64,000 nucleotides of DNA, from NCBI RefSeq assembly GCF_009687885.1, contig NZ_BLAF01000034.1, positions 18,802 to 82,801 on the forward strand. The letters are read 5' to 3'. The first letter of the stretch is position 1. Each line of letters starts with the position of its first letter. This document shows positions 1-9,500 of the stretch, in pieces. A program made the position numbers and the translations under genes. Source of the DNA: Acrocarpospora pleiomorpha. GTDB lineage: Bacteria > Actinomycetota > Actinomycetes > Streptosporangiales > Streptosporangiaceae. Under the pieces are notes generated by a model. The model had not been told where the DNA came from. It saw nothing but the letters and a program-made list of their open reading frames with translations, and searched no databases.

Positions 1-623
1 GTGGTGAGGATGTCCTGGTCGACGCCGAGGAAGGCGCAGATGCGGTTGAGGGTGGGCGCCGGGCGGTCGAGCAGGTCGCGGTAGCGGAAGAGCAGGACCT
101 GGTCGCGGGGGAACAGGGTGTAGAGGTGGGCGAGTTGCTCGCCGTAGCGGCCCAGGGAGATGTAGTGCCAGAAGGGGGCCCAGCCGGCGCGGATGCGCTC
201 GGGTTCCTGGGCGCATGCTTCCAGGAAGTCGCCGATGGGTTCCAGGCCCGCGGACCAGAGGTGGGTCCAGTTGGAGTGGGCGCGTTCGACCGGGTCGCGG
301 AGGGTGACGATGAGCTTGGCGTGCGGGATCAGGTCGTGGATCCGGCGCTGGGCCTCGCGGTCGTACAGGTAGAACGGGGTGGATTCGCCGTTGACGAAAC
401 CGGGGCGGAATAGGGCCTCGTAGTCGGGGCGGCGCCAGATGTGCTCGCGGTACGTGTCGGCGTCGCCGGGGCCGCCGGTGGTGGGGGGCGGGCCGTCGGT
501 GAGGAAGAACTTGGGCTCCTTGACGGCGGACAGGTGCAGCTGGGGGTGGCCGGCCAGGGCGGCGTGCAGGGCGGTGGTGGCGGCCTTGGGCGCGCCGATC
601 ACCAGGAAGTCGGGCAGCGGCAT
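1..623 (-). CDS. Sulfotransferase family protein, C-terminus cut by the window edge
   Basis: PAPS-dependent sulfotransferases move a sulfuryl group from PAPS to a hydroxyl or amine. The minus-strand reading begins MPLPDFLVIGAPKAATTALH, which contains the 5'-phosphosulfate-binding loop (GAPKAATT). Further on it has RDPVERAHSNW, the 3'-phosphate-binding segment of the family. About 207 codons are visible and the reading stays open to base 1, so the last third or so of a normal domain is missing. The ATG at 623 is chosen because TAGGAGG sits 6-8 bases upstream and the PAPS loop follows at the usual distance from the N-terminus. The substrate cannot be told. It lies near NRPS block 1 and could be a tailoring enzyme, but a protease and a nuclease gene lie in between, so this is only a possibility. 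Confidence 0.85.
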   Translation of the reverse strand, partial: MPLPDFLVIGAPKAATTALHAALAGHPQLHLSAVKEPKFFLTDGPPPTTGGPGDADTYREHIWRRPDYEALFRPGFVNGESTPFYLYDREAQRRIHDLIPHAKLIVTLRDPVERAHSNWTHLWSAGLEPIGDFLEACAQEPERIRAGWAPFWHYISLGRYGEQLAHLYTLFPRDQVLLFRYRDLLDRPAPTLNRICAFLGVDQDILT

Positions 624-683
624 GGGCAACCTCCTACTTTTCCTACAAATTTAGTTGGTAATTACCTCCCCTGCAAAGAGGCA

Positions 684-710
684 GCGCCTCCTGGATGATC
701 CGGGAGGCGC
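684..710 (-). terminator. Stem-loop downstream of the protease gene
   Basis: GCGCCTCC (684-691) pairs with GGAGGCGC (703-710), and the loop can extend the stem. It lies just past the stop codon of the minus-strand gene ending at 721. No T-run follows, as is common in high-GC actinomycetes. Confidence 0.6.
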
Positions 711-720
711 CGCCAGGTGA

Positions 721-3612
721 TCAGTAGCGTTCTGCCACATTCGCGTTGATCTCCGTGAGGATCAGCGTCGAGTCGGTGTAGCGGATGAGGTTGGCCAGGG
801 TCTGGGGCTGGGCCAGCGTGGCCTGCACGTAGCGGACGGCGTCGCCCACTGTGTTCAAGCCTAGGCGCTGGATGGTGATCGTACGGATCTGGGTGCCCGC
901 GTTGATCCTGCGGGTCGCCAGGTTGAGGCTGGTGGCCAGGAGTTCCGCCCGGAGCTTGCGCGGCTGGACCGCCGGCGGGAACAGGACGGCCGAGGCCTCA
1001 GACTGGGACAGCGCGCCGTTGGGGGTGGAGTTGTCCGCGCCATCGAAGCGGGTGTCCGTGGCCTGGACGCGGGCCAGGGCCTCCGGGGTGCGAAGGTCGG
1101 TGCGGACCATCCACAGAGCGGAGACCAGCGGCTGCCGGCTCGGCGCGACCGCGGTGATCGAGGTCTGCGAGGAGCCCGTCACCGGGTCGAACGCGCAGCC
1201 GTTCGTCCCGCCGTAGGTCACGGCGGCGGTGCCGGTCACCGTGGCGCCGGCCTCCAGGAGCAGGCTGGGCCGCGCGGTGAAGACGACGGCGCCCGTCCCG
1301 GCGGCGGCGACCGTGCCGAGATTCCATGTCAGGGTCGTCGTGCCGTCGGCGTTCCTGGCCACGGAGGCCGGGCGGGGACCGGCGCCGGTGTCGAGAGCCG
1401 TGCTGTAGTACACGTCCGCGGGGAGCGTGTACCTCAGGGTGGCCCCGGTGGCGGCGGCGCTGCCGGTGTTGCGGTGGGTCACCGTGTAGGTGATCGCCTC
1501 ACCGGCGTTCACGCTCGCGGTCGCGGCGGAGGTCACCGCCATGACCGGCACGTGCGCCCTGGTCGTGGTCGTGGCCGTGTTGTCGGCCAGGGTCTCCGCC
1601 GGCTCCGGGGCGCCCTCGGCGTTCTTGCCGGTCACCGCGGCGGTCGCGGTCAGCGTGACGCCGTCGGCGACCGTGCACGGCACCGTGTACGTGAACGTCT
1701 CGGTCCTCGATCCGCCGGGCGCCAGGTCGGGGACCGTACGGGTGACCGGATCGCCCACCGGTGGGGTGAAGGTCACCGAGGTGGCGGTCGAGCCGCTGCC
1801 GCCCTTGTTGCCGATGATCACGGTCGCGGTCACCGTGTCGCCACCGGCCGCGTCGGCCTTGTCCACGGTCATGCCCGCGGTCAGGTCGGCCGAGGTCACC
1901 TTGAGCGCCGAGTCACCGGTCAGCTCCGGCACAATCGGGCCGTGCGAGCCGTCGGACCAGTACGGGCTGCTGGTGAAGCTGTACTTCAGCCGGTCCCAGT
2001 CCGGCGGACTGAGCAGGGTCTCGGTGTTCGAGGTGTTGGTGCAGCCCGGGTCGATGGTCGGGATGTGGTTGATGTTGGCCTGCGCGCTGGCCGAGAACGG
2101 CGGGCCGTCGCCGGTCCAGTCGATCGGCGCGCTCGCGGAGCCGAGGGTCCAGTTGCCGCCGACCCCGTAGATGACCGGCCGGGCGACGCCGGCCACGCCC
2201 GGGTTCTGGGTCTCGTCGAGATCGTCTTCCTTCAGGTTCGCCTTGCCGAACCGCTGGTAGTCGAGCGGGCGGTTGCCGTCGATGTTGGCGAACTGCCAGG
2301 AGTAGCTCATCACGCTCTGGTAGTTCGGCTTGCAGTTGAGGTCGTCGACGGTCCCGTTGTCGCGGCGCCCGCCGTGGCCCAGGCCGAAGGTGTGGCCCAG
2401 CTCGTGCAGCAGGGTGGCCTGCTCGGCGGCGGCCCTGCCGCCCACGTTGGTGAACATGTTGGCGGTCCAGACGCCCAGCGAGACGACGAAGTCGTTGCCG
2501 CCCTGGTCGTGCAGCTCGGCCCGGCCGGAGGTGGTGCCGCTGTTGGTCAGCCCGTTGATGAACAGGCCGTACCGGAACCGCTGGCGCTTGAAGTTGAGGA
2601 TGTCGGTGCACAGCGGGCTGGCCCGGTCGGCGGCGCTGCCGAATCTGCCGGTGGCGGTGGCGCCGCAGGCCATGGCGGGGTTGCCCTGTTTGATGTCGTC
2701 GAAGTCGTCGTACGTGCCCGTGGGCCGTACATCGGCGAAGTCGATCCTGGCGGCGAACGGGACCTGCTCGTCTTCGATCAGGTGCAGGGCCAGGCCGGAC
2801 GCGCCGGTCTGCGTGTTGGTCACCAGGGCGTTGTTGAACACCTGCTCCACCCTGCTCAGCACGCCGGGCTGCGGCTTCAGGCCGGCCATCCAGTCGATCT
2901 CGACGTAGATGTCGCGGCGGGTGGGATCGGCGTCTGGCAGCGTCATGTCGACCACGTTGTCGTTGTTGAAGTCCCGGCCGCGGAACTCCTCGTAGTCGGT
3001 GAATCCGTCGCCGTCGGAGTCGGCCGCGCTGGCCGGGGTGATCTCGAAGCAGACCTGTACGGCCGGCTTCGGGTCGGCCCCGAAGATCCCGCCGCCCGCC
3101 TCGCCGTTGCCGGCCACGCAGCCGGCGGACGAGGTCAGGTCACCGGTGACCGTGCCGTTGATCATGTTCACCTTGACCCGGGTGAACGGGTCGCCGACCC
3201 GCGGCGAGGTGTCGGCCCAGTCGTCGTCGCTGGTCGAGTCGTGGTCCTTGATCAGGATGGAGATCTCCTGTTCGACCACGGTGGTGGGGATGTCCCGGGT
3301 GAGCTCCCAGAACGGGGCGACCTGTTCCTGGTCCTCGGCCGCTCTCGGGGTGGTGTGCACGGGGAATCCGGCGAAGGTGATCTCGCCGTAGAAGTCGGGT
3401 GCGCTCTCTCCGGCGGCTTCGAGCCCTTGATTGCGGCAGGGATCGATGCAGTTCACCAGGAGGATGCGCACGGTGAGCGGCTGGGTCGCGGCCGCTCGTG
3501 CTTGGGCGGGAACGATGGACAGGCCCGCGATGACCAGGAGGAACGCGAGCGCTGCCCGTAAGGGTCTGATCAGCATATTTGCAACGATGTGGGGATTACG
3601 GGTGGAGGGCAT
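721..3612 (-). CDS. Secreted zinc metalloprotease-like protein with CARDB/DUF11-type repeats
   Basis: A secreted protein of about 963 residues. A hydrophobic signal segment (LRAALAFLLVIAGLSIVPAQARA) is followed by an N-terminal domain. Next comes a DSDGDGFTDYEE calcium-binding-type loop, then the zinc motif HELGHTFGLGHGG (HExxHxxGxxH) with a downstream SVMSYSW Met-turn, which together are the hallmark of metzincin peptidases. The C-terminal half holds beta-sandwich repeats: a CARDB-like stretch (AGGDTVTATVIIGNKGGSG) and a DUF11-like one (VNAGEAITYTVTHRNTGSAA). Cysteines are sparse. The start is uncertain. ATG 3612 has GGGG six bases upstream, ATG 3576 begins directly at the signal peptide but has no visible ribosome site, and a further in-frame ATG lies at 3699. 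The catalytic motif is intact, so activity is plausible. Substrate unknown. Confidence 0.75.
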   Translation of the reverse strand: MPSTRNPHIVANMLIRPLRAALAFLLVIAGLSIVPAQARAAATQPLTVRILLVNCIDPCRNQGLEAAGESAPDFYGEITFAGFPVHTTPRAAEDQEQVAPFWELTRDIPTTVVEQEISILIKDHDSTSDDDWADTSPRVGDPFTRVKVNMINGTVTGDLTSSAGCVAGNGEAGGGIFGADPKPAVQVCFEITPASAADSDGDGFTDYEEFRGRDFNNDNVVDMTLPDADPTRRDIYVEIDWMAGLKPQPGVLSRVEQVFNNALVTNTQTGASGLALHLIEDEQVPFAARIDFADVRPTGTYDDFDDIKQGNPAMACGATATGRFGSAADRASPLCTDILNFKRQRFRYGLFINGLTNSGTTSGRAELHDQGGNDFVVSLGVWTANMFTNVGGRAAAEQATLLHELGHTFGLGHGGRRDNGTVDDLNCKPNYQSVMSYSWQFANIDGNRPLDYQRFGKANLKEDDLDETQNPGVAGVARPVIYGVGGNWTLGSASAPIDWTGDGPPFSASAQANINHIPTIDPGCTNTSNTETLLSPPDWDRLKYSFTSSPYWSDGSHGPIVPELTGDSALKVTSADLTAGMTVDKADAAGGDTVTATVIIGNKGGSGSTATSVTFTPPVGDPVTRTVPDLAPGGSRTETFTYTVPCTVADGVTLTATAAVTGKNAEGAPEPAETLADNTATTTTRAHVPVMAVTSAATASVNAGEAITYTVTHRNTGSAAATGATLRYTLPADVYYSTALDTGAGPRPASVARNADGTTTLTWNLGTVAAAGTGAVVFTARPSLLLEAGATVTGTAAVTYGGTNGCAFDPVTGSSQTSITAVAPSRQPLVSALWMVRTDLRTPEALARVQATDTRFDGADNSTPNGALSQSEASAVLFPPAVQPRKLRAELLATSLNLATRRINAGTQIRTITIQRLGLNTVGDAVRYVQATLAQPQTLANLIRYTDSTLILTEINANVAERY

Positions 3613-3707
3613 GAGTAGCCCCGTACTCAACCGAACACGCTGCGTGGTGATTTGACCAGGCTTGATGGGGTTTGCTCTAGCGGCGGTGGATTGGGCCATG
3701 CTGGTGA

Positions 3708-3738
3708 GGGCTGCCGTCGCTTGGACCGGCGGCAGCCC
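3708..3738 (-). terminator. Stem-loop after the HNH nuclease gene
   Basis: GGGCTGCCG (3708-3716) and CGGCAGCCC (3730-3738) form a perfect 9-bp stem just downstream of the stop codon at 3761 on the minus strand. Confidence 0.6.
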
Positions 3739-3760
3739 CCGGTGGGTCAGCGGCCGGGCG

Positions 3761-4390
3761 TCAGCAGCTGCCGAGCATGCTGGAGAGGGCGGACTTCTCC
3801 GAGCTCTGGAGCTTCAGGGCCCACTTGTACTTCACGGCGATCCAGGCCTTGGCGTAGGTGCAGTAGAAAGCGGTGCGGGAGGGCTTCCAGGCGGCCGGGT
3901 CCTTGTCGCCCTTGGACTGGTTGACGTTGTCGGTCACGGCCCAGAGCTGCGGGCTGGACAGGTCGTTGGCGAACTGCTCGCGCTTGGCGGTGGTCCAGGC
4001 GTTGGCGCCGGACTTCCAGGCCTCGGAGAGGGGGACCATGTGGTCGATGTCGACGTCGGAGGCGAGCGTCCAGGTGGCGCCGTCGTACGGGCTGTACCAG
4101 CTGCCGGAGGTGGCGGCGCAGCTGGAGTTGACGACGACGCCGGTGCCGTCGCGCTTGAGCACGGTCTCGCGGGTGTTGCAGGTGCCGGAAACGGTGCTCC
4201 AGTGCGGGAACAGGTCGCGGTCGTAGCTGGAGGCGTTGGCCTCGTTCGCGACGGTCAGCGCGGCGAGCTGGGAGGTGGCGGTGGCCGTGGACGGGATGCC
4301 CGGCGGAGTCGCCGACGCGGGCCCGGCGAGCACGGTGCTGAGGGCGACAGTGGCGCATAACGCGGTGAAGAGCGCGAAGACTCGCTGCAC
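3761..4390 (-). CDS. Secreted HNH endonuclease family protein (DUF1524/GmrSD-like)
   Basis: A 209-residue exported nuclease-like protein. The signal peptide (VFALFTALCATVALSTVLAGPASA) ends in an AxA-type site. The mature part carries DVDIDHMVPLSEAW, the DH-x-VPL core of the DUF1524 HNH fold. Downstream are NDLSSPQLWAVTDNVNQSKG and DPAAWKPS, segments conserved in secreted actinobacterial HNH proteins, where Asn and His bind the metal. Cysteines at CNTRE, SSCAAT, FYCTY and the C-terminal SC could form disulfides. The GTG at 4390 is preferred over an in-frame ATG at 4441 because AAGGAGG lies five bases before it and it starts directly at the signal peptide. Likely extracellular DNA scavenging. 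No immunity gene is seen nearby, so a toxin role is not supported. Confidence 0.85.
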   Translation of the reverse strand: MQRVFALFTALCATVALSTVLAGPASATPPGIPSTATATSQLAALTVANEANASSYDRDLFPHWSTVSGTCNTRETVLKRDGTGVVVNSSCAATSGSWYSPYDGATWTLASDVDIDHMVPLSEAWKSGANAWTTAKREQFANDLSSPQLWAVTDNVNQSKGDKDPAAWKPSRTAFYCTYAKAWIAVKYKWALKLQSSEKSALSSMLGSC

Positions 4391-4930
4391 GAGTCCCTCC
4401 TTCTGTCCGCAACCCCGGCCAGGGGTGATCCTGGACGCCAACGGGGCTGGACTAAGTGGGACAGTCGCATTCCCTCACAAACGCTGAAATATCAGCCTTT
4501 GACTATCCAGATGGGGATCATTCGTGTGATCCCGCCCGATGCTCGCGCGTGTGGCGCGCTGATCAGGAGATATGGCGCGGACGCCCTTTGCTGGGCATCC
4601 GAACTCGACGTGAAGTTCGTGTTAACAGGACATTTGCGGCGCAACGGCACCATCCCTAACAGCCGGAGATATCCCGTTTTGAGACGCGGGTGTTGCGGTT
4701 GGGGGTGGGCGTGATCGAATGCCCGGAGCGGTTCCGGTCGTAGGGTGGCCCGTTGTGCTTGGCGCGGCGGTCGAGAGACGGCGGTGTGGGTGTTCGCAGG
4801 GAGCGGGGAGCAGAGTCCGCGCCGATTGCCAGGCCCGCGAATACCGAGTTTCGGATTAGCAGATTTCCGCTTATCGGGTCGCTGCTTACCGGACTTCCGG
4901 TTACCGGGCTTTCGCTTGTCGGGGCGCTGG
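4391..4930. other. Intergenic stretch between the nuclease gene and the stand-alone C-domain gene
   Basis: No convincing gene is seen on either strand. It holds the upstream region of the HNH gene and, at 4842-4931, a degenerate 15-bp tandem repeat just past the stop codon of the C-domain gene. Confidence 0.6.
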
Positions 4931-4931
4931 T
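4842..4931. repeat. Degenerate 15-bp minisatellite, six units
   Basis: Successive 15-mers starting at 4842 follow a pattern close to TACCGGNNTTCCGGT. Examples are taccggacttccggt at 4887 and taccgggctttcgct at 4902. The array abuts the stop codon of the minus-strand C-domain gene. In a different minus-strand frame it reads as a pentapeptide series of the type SPVTG SPVSS DPISG. Similar-sized repeats occur in two NRPS genes of this window. Confidence 0.7.
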
Positions 4932-6280
4932 CAGCGGGTTTCGGCGAGTTCGGTCAGCAGGGTGGCGAAAGTAGCCGGGAGGGCGCGGATCTCGGCGGGG
5001 GAGAAGCGGGCCAGGCGGCCGGTGAAGGCGAGTTCGTACTGGTCGCCGCGAGGGGTGGCCGACAGGGTCAGGTCGAGGGTGGCGTCGTCGACCTCGTGGT
5101 CCCAGACCTCGGCGGTGAGGCCGTTCCAGTCGGCGGGGGGTTTGGGGTCCTCGCGGTGGATGAACGAGGCCTGGAAGACGGGATGGATGCCGGGGATGCG
5201 GGGGATGCCCGCCTTGGAGACGAGCGTGTCGAAGGGGATCTCGTTGGCCAGGGCTCCCGCGGCCGTTTCCCTGACCCGGGTGAGCAGGGCGGCGAAGGTC
5301 TGGCCCGCGGGCAGGGCCACCCGCAGCGGGATCATGTTGACGAAGGTCCCGACGACGGATTCGAGCTCGCGGCGGGTCCTGGAGGCGGAGACGATTCCGA
5401 CGTTCAGGTCGCGGTGGCCGGTCATGCGCTGGAGCAGCACGGCGTAGGCGGCGCACAGGGCCACGAACGGGGTGGCCGGGCTGTCGGCGACGCGGCGGAG
5501 GCGGTCGACGGTCTCGCGCTCCACCCGGATCATGCGGGTCGCGCCGGAGCGGGCGGCGGTCTCGGCCGGCTTGCCGCCGAACAATGGCGGCGGCAGGCCG
5601 CGCAGCCGTTCGGCCCAGTACGGCAGGCGTTCCGGCAACCGCCGCGCGCTGCGCTCGGCGGACCAGGCGGCGTAGTCGGCGTACTGCACGGAGGGCGCGG
5701 GAGGTTCCGTACCGGAATAGAGGGCGGCGAGGTCGTCGGCCACGATGGCGAGGGAGCCGCCGTCGGCGGCGATGTGGTGGCAGACCAGGAACAGCCGGTG
5801 CTCGGACGGCGAGATCCGGTAGACGGTCAGGCGCATGAGCGGGCCCGAGGTCACCGGAAAGTGTTCGGCGCTGGCCGTTCTGGCGAGGGCGAGCGCGGTG
5901 GGTTCGCGGTCGGCTTCCGGCAGCCCGCTCAGGTCGGCGAATTCGAAGGGCGCCGGGAGGCCGGGCCGGATGGTCTGGTACGGCTCGCCGTCCACGAGCG
6001 TGTAGATCGTGTGCAGGGCCTCGTGCCGGGCGATCAGCGCGGTGAAGGTCCCGGCCAGGCGGGCCAGATCGAGCGGGCCGGTGAGCCGCACGCCGAGCGT
6101 GACGTTGGGCGCGGCGGTAGGGTCGGACTGCTGGGCGAGCCAGATGCGGCGCTGTTCGTGGGAGCACGCGAGCGGCGAGCCGTCCCGGGGGATCGGGATC
6201 ACTCCCTGCGGAGCGGCCTTCTGGGCGAGCAGCCTGGCTACCAGCTCGCGCCGTCGATCGGCCTGCTCGGGCAGGGGCAT
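4931..6280 (-). CDS. Stand-alone NRPS condensation-domain protein
   Basis: A 449-residue single condensation domain. After about 35 residues comes the C1 motif (LACSHEQRRIWLAQQ), then HEAL-type segments, and the active-site motif HHIAADG (HHxxxDG), which is fully intact. The late motifs (VGTFVNMIPLRV, NEIPFDTLV) are also present. There is no attached adenylation or carrier domain, so it must act in trans on a carrier protein, making a peptide bond or an off-loading ester or amide. The ATG at 6280 is chosen because GAGGAG precedes it by eight bases; an in-frame upstream start at 6334 would place the operator inside the gene. It is transcribed divergently from the large NRPS gene, and both promoters carry the same LacI-type palindrome. 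Which intermediates it joins cannot be read from sequence. Confidence 0.85.
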   Translation of the reverse strand: MPLPEQADRRRELVARLLAQKAAPQGVIPIPRDGSPLACSHEQRRIWLAQQSDPTAAPNVTLGVRLTGPLDLARLAGTFTALIARHEALHTIYTLVDGEPYQTIRPGLPAPFEFADLSGLPEADREPTALALARTASAEHFPVTSGPLMRLTVYRISPSEHRLFLVCHHIAADGGSLAIVADDLAALYSGTEPPAPSVQYADYAAWSAERSARRLPERLPYWAERLRGLPPPLFGGKPAETAARSGATRMIRVERETVDRLRRVADSPATPFVALCAAYAVLLQRMTGHRDLNVGIVSASRTRRELESVVGTFVNMIPLRVALPAGQTFAALLTRVRETAAGALANEIPFDTLVSKAGIPRIPGIHPVFQASFIHREDPKPPADWNGLTAEVWDHEVDDATLDLTLSATPRGDQYELAFTGRLARFSPAEIRALPATFATLLTELAETR

Positions 6281-6319
6281 CCCGTGCTCCTCTCTGATTT
6301 CGGGTACGGCAGAGAGGCC

Positions 6320-6333
6320 TGGGAGCGCTCCCA
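6320..6333. promoter_or_regulatory. LacI/CebR-type operator TGGGAGCGCTCCCA
   Basis: A perfect 14-bp palindrome identical to the consensus known for CebR, the cello-oligosaccharide repressor of streptomycetes. It lies 40 bases upstream of the ATG at 6280. A near-identical copy (TGGGAACGCTCCCA) occurs at 6486 and another at 61031, each before an NRPS gene. The regulator itself is not identified in this window. Confidence 0.8.
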
Positions 6334-6485
6334 AATCAGCATAGAAGAAACCGCCCCCGGCGCGTCAAGCCCCAATTATGGGCGGATTAAATATCCCCAG
6401 ATGAAAGCCGTATTCTCGGCGAATCTTTCTGAAATATGGATGATCTATTGACGCCGTCACACACGAAATCTAGCCTCAGAATGCG

Positions 6486-6499
6486 TGGGAACGCTCCCA
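6486..6499. promoter_or_regulatory. LacI/CebR-type operator TGGGAACGCTCCCA
   Basis: A 14-bp palindrome with one central departure from TGGGAGCGCTCCCA, lying 88 bases upstream of the plus-strand NRPS start at 6588. Identical to the site at 61031-61044. The 307-base divergent interval 6281-6587 holds only this site, the one at 6320 and promoter sequence. Confidence 0.78.
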
Positions 6500-6587
6500 C
6501 GCCATACGCGCTCCCCCTTACGGCGGTGCGGCTTTTTCTGATGCCTGCCCTCTGGTTGCCTGACCACCGGCTTGGGAGACACGAGCG

Positions 6588-9500
6588 ATGACCGAAACGA
6601 CCGGCGTGCAAACGACCAGGGTGCACACGACTGAGGCGCACACGACTGGGGTGCAGACGACCGGCGTGCATACGCGTTCCGAGTTGCCGCTGCCGGACGT
6701 CCCGACGATCGTCGACCTGTTCGAGGAACGCGTCGCCGAAGGCCCGGATCGGGTGGCGGTGGTGGCACGCTCCCGCACCATGACATACGGCGAGCTGAAC
6801 GAGGCCGCCGAAGCCGTCGCGGCGCGATTACAGCGGGCCGGGACCGGGCGCGGGGACCTGGTCGCGCTGTTCGCGGATCGGTCCGCGGAGATGCTGTCCG
6901 GACTGCTGGGCGTGCTGAAGGCGGGCGCGGCCTACCTGCCGCTCGACCCGGGCTACCCGGCTGCCCGGATCGCGATGGTGCTCGGCGACTCAGGCGCACA
7001 GGCCGTGCTCACCCTCACCCACCTGCGCGACAGCCTGCCGCCATTCACCGGACCAGTGCTAGCCCTCGACGAAACCACCCCTGACGAGTCCACCCACGGC
7101 GAGTTCGCGCCCCACATTGAGTTCGTGAAATATCCGCATAAAAGGTCCGACAGGGCATATGTCCTGTACACGTCAGGTTCGACCGGCCGTCCCAAGGGTG
7201 TCGTCATCCCGCATGGCGCGCTGCTTAATTTCCTCTGGTCGATGCGCGACATCCTGGACGCGGGCCCCAGTGACGCGTGGCTCGCACTGACCTCCCTTTC
7301 CTTCGATATTTCCGGACTTGAGCTGTACCTGCCGCTGATCACCGGCGGCCGGGTGATCGTCGCCGACGCCGAGACGGCCAGGGACGGTGCGAAACTCCGC
7401 GACCTGATCTCCCAGCAGGGTGTCACCCACGTCCAGGCCACCCCCTCCGGCTGGCGCGTCCTCCTCGACGCCGGTTTCGCCGCGAACGTCGTCGGTCTGG
7501 TCGGCGGCGAGGCCCTTCCCGTCGCCCTGGCCAGAACCCTCGCCGACCGCTGCGCCCGCCTCATCAACGTTTACGGCCCGACCGAGACCACGATCTGGTC
7601 CACCTCCTGGGAGGTCCCTCGGGGCACCGCGTTCGTCAGCATCGGCGCCCCCATCGGCAACACCCAGGTCCACGTCGCCGACGACCACCTGAACCCGGCC
7701 GAGGAAGGCGAACTTCTGATCGGCGGCCTCGGCGTAGCCGACGGCTATCTCGGCCGCCCCGCCCTGACCGCCGAACGTTTCATCCCCGACCCCTACGGCA
7801 GCCCGGGCGCCCGCCTCTACCGCACCGGCGACACGGTCCGCCTGCGCGAGGACGGCACGCTCGACTTCCTCGGCCGTTCGGACAACCAGGTCAAACTCCG
7901 CGGCCACCGGATCGAACTCGGCGAGATCGAGACGGTCCTGGAGGAGATCCCGGGTGTCCGGCAGGCCATCGTCACCGTGCATAAGGACGTCCTCGTCGCG
8001 TACATCGTGGGCGAAAACGTTGAGGGCAAGAACGAGGACCCGAGGGAGGCGCTGGCCGAGCGGTTGCCGCCGTACATGGTGCCGTCGATCGTGGTGCCGA
8101 TGGCGGCGATGCCGCTGACGCCGAACGGCAAGGTGGACCGGCGGGCGCTGCCCGCGCCGGTGGCCGGGGCCGGGGAGATCGAGCCGCGCACCGAGTCGGA
8201 GCGGGTCGTGGCCGAGGCGTTCGCCGAGGTGCTCGGCCTGGAGCGGGTCGGCGCGGACGCGGACTTCTTCGCGGCCGGCGGGCACTCGCTGCTGGCCACC
8301 AAGGTGACCGCCCGGCTGACCCGGCGGCTGGGCGTGGAGATCCCGGTCGGCGAGCTGTTCGCGGCCCCGACCGTGGCGGGTCTCGCGGCGGTCCTGGACG
8401 GCCTGGACACGGTGTCGGTGCCGTTGGAGCCCCGCCCGCCCGGCACCCCGGTGCTGCTGTCGCCCGCCCAGGAACGGCTGTGGTTCCTGCACCGCTTCGA
8501 CCCGGGCGACGCCTCCTACAACATGCACCTGACCCGGCTGCTCCGCGGCCCGCTCGACGTGCCCGCCCTGGAGGCGGCGCTGGCGGCCACGATCGCCCGC
8601 CACGAAGCATTGCGCACCCGCTTCCCCGACGTGGACGGCCGCCCGGTGGCGGTCATCGAGGAACCCGGCGAGGTCCCGCTCGACCATCTGGCCGCCGCCA
8701 CCGAAGCCGACGCCCGCGCGCTGCTGTCGGCCCGGGTCAACGCGCCGTTCGACCTGGCCGCCGCCCCACCCGTCCGGATCTCGCTGGTACGGCTGCCCTC
8801 CGGCGACCACGTCCTCTGCGTCGTCTTCCACGCGATCGCCGGTGACGAATGGTCGCTGGACGTCCTCGTCGAGGACCTGGCCGACCCCGGCAGGGACGCC
8901 CCCGCGGTCCAGCACGGCGACGTGATCGCCTGGCAGCAGGGCCGGGAGGCGCTCGGCGTCGGCGCCGACGCGCTGCGGCACTGGCGGGAACACCTGGACC
9001 GGCTCCCGGTCCTGCGCCTGACCACCGACCGGCCGCGCCCGGCGGTGGCGTCACGTCGGGGCAGCTCGATGCGCGTGCGGATCCCGGTGGGGCCGTTGGA
9101 GCAACTGGCTCAACGCCATGGCACGACGTTGTTCACCGTGCTGCTCGCCGCGTACCAGGCGGTGCTGTCGGCGGAGACCGGCCAGCACGATTTCGCGGTC
9201 GGCGCGCCCACGGCGGGCCGGGGCAGGGTCGAGCTGGAGACCGTGGCCGGGCGGCTGGGCAACGTGCTGGTGCTGCGCGCCGACCTGTCCGGAGACCCGA
9301 CGTACGCGGATCTGCTGGCGCGGGCCCGGTCGACGGTGCTGGCGGCGATGGCGCACGAGGAGATCCCGGTCGAACGCCTGCTCGCCGACCTGGACCTGGC
9401 CAGGGACACCGGCCAGACCCCGCTTTATCAGACCATGCTCGCCCTGGACACGACGCCGGAGCCGGTCGAGATCGCGGGCGCGTCCTGCGTGCCGTTCGAC

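Noticed and set aside
1474..3561. Long plus-strand open reading opposite the metalloprotease gene
   Set aside because: Composition is Gly/Arg/Val-rich with no motif. It is the antisense shadow of a GC-rich gene whose own reading has signal peptide and zinc motif.
4745..6451. Plus-strand open reading opposite the stand-alone C-domain gene
   Set aside because: Antisense shadow. The minus-strand reading has complete condensation motifs and a ribosome site.
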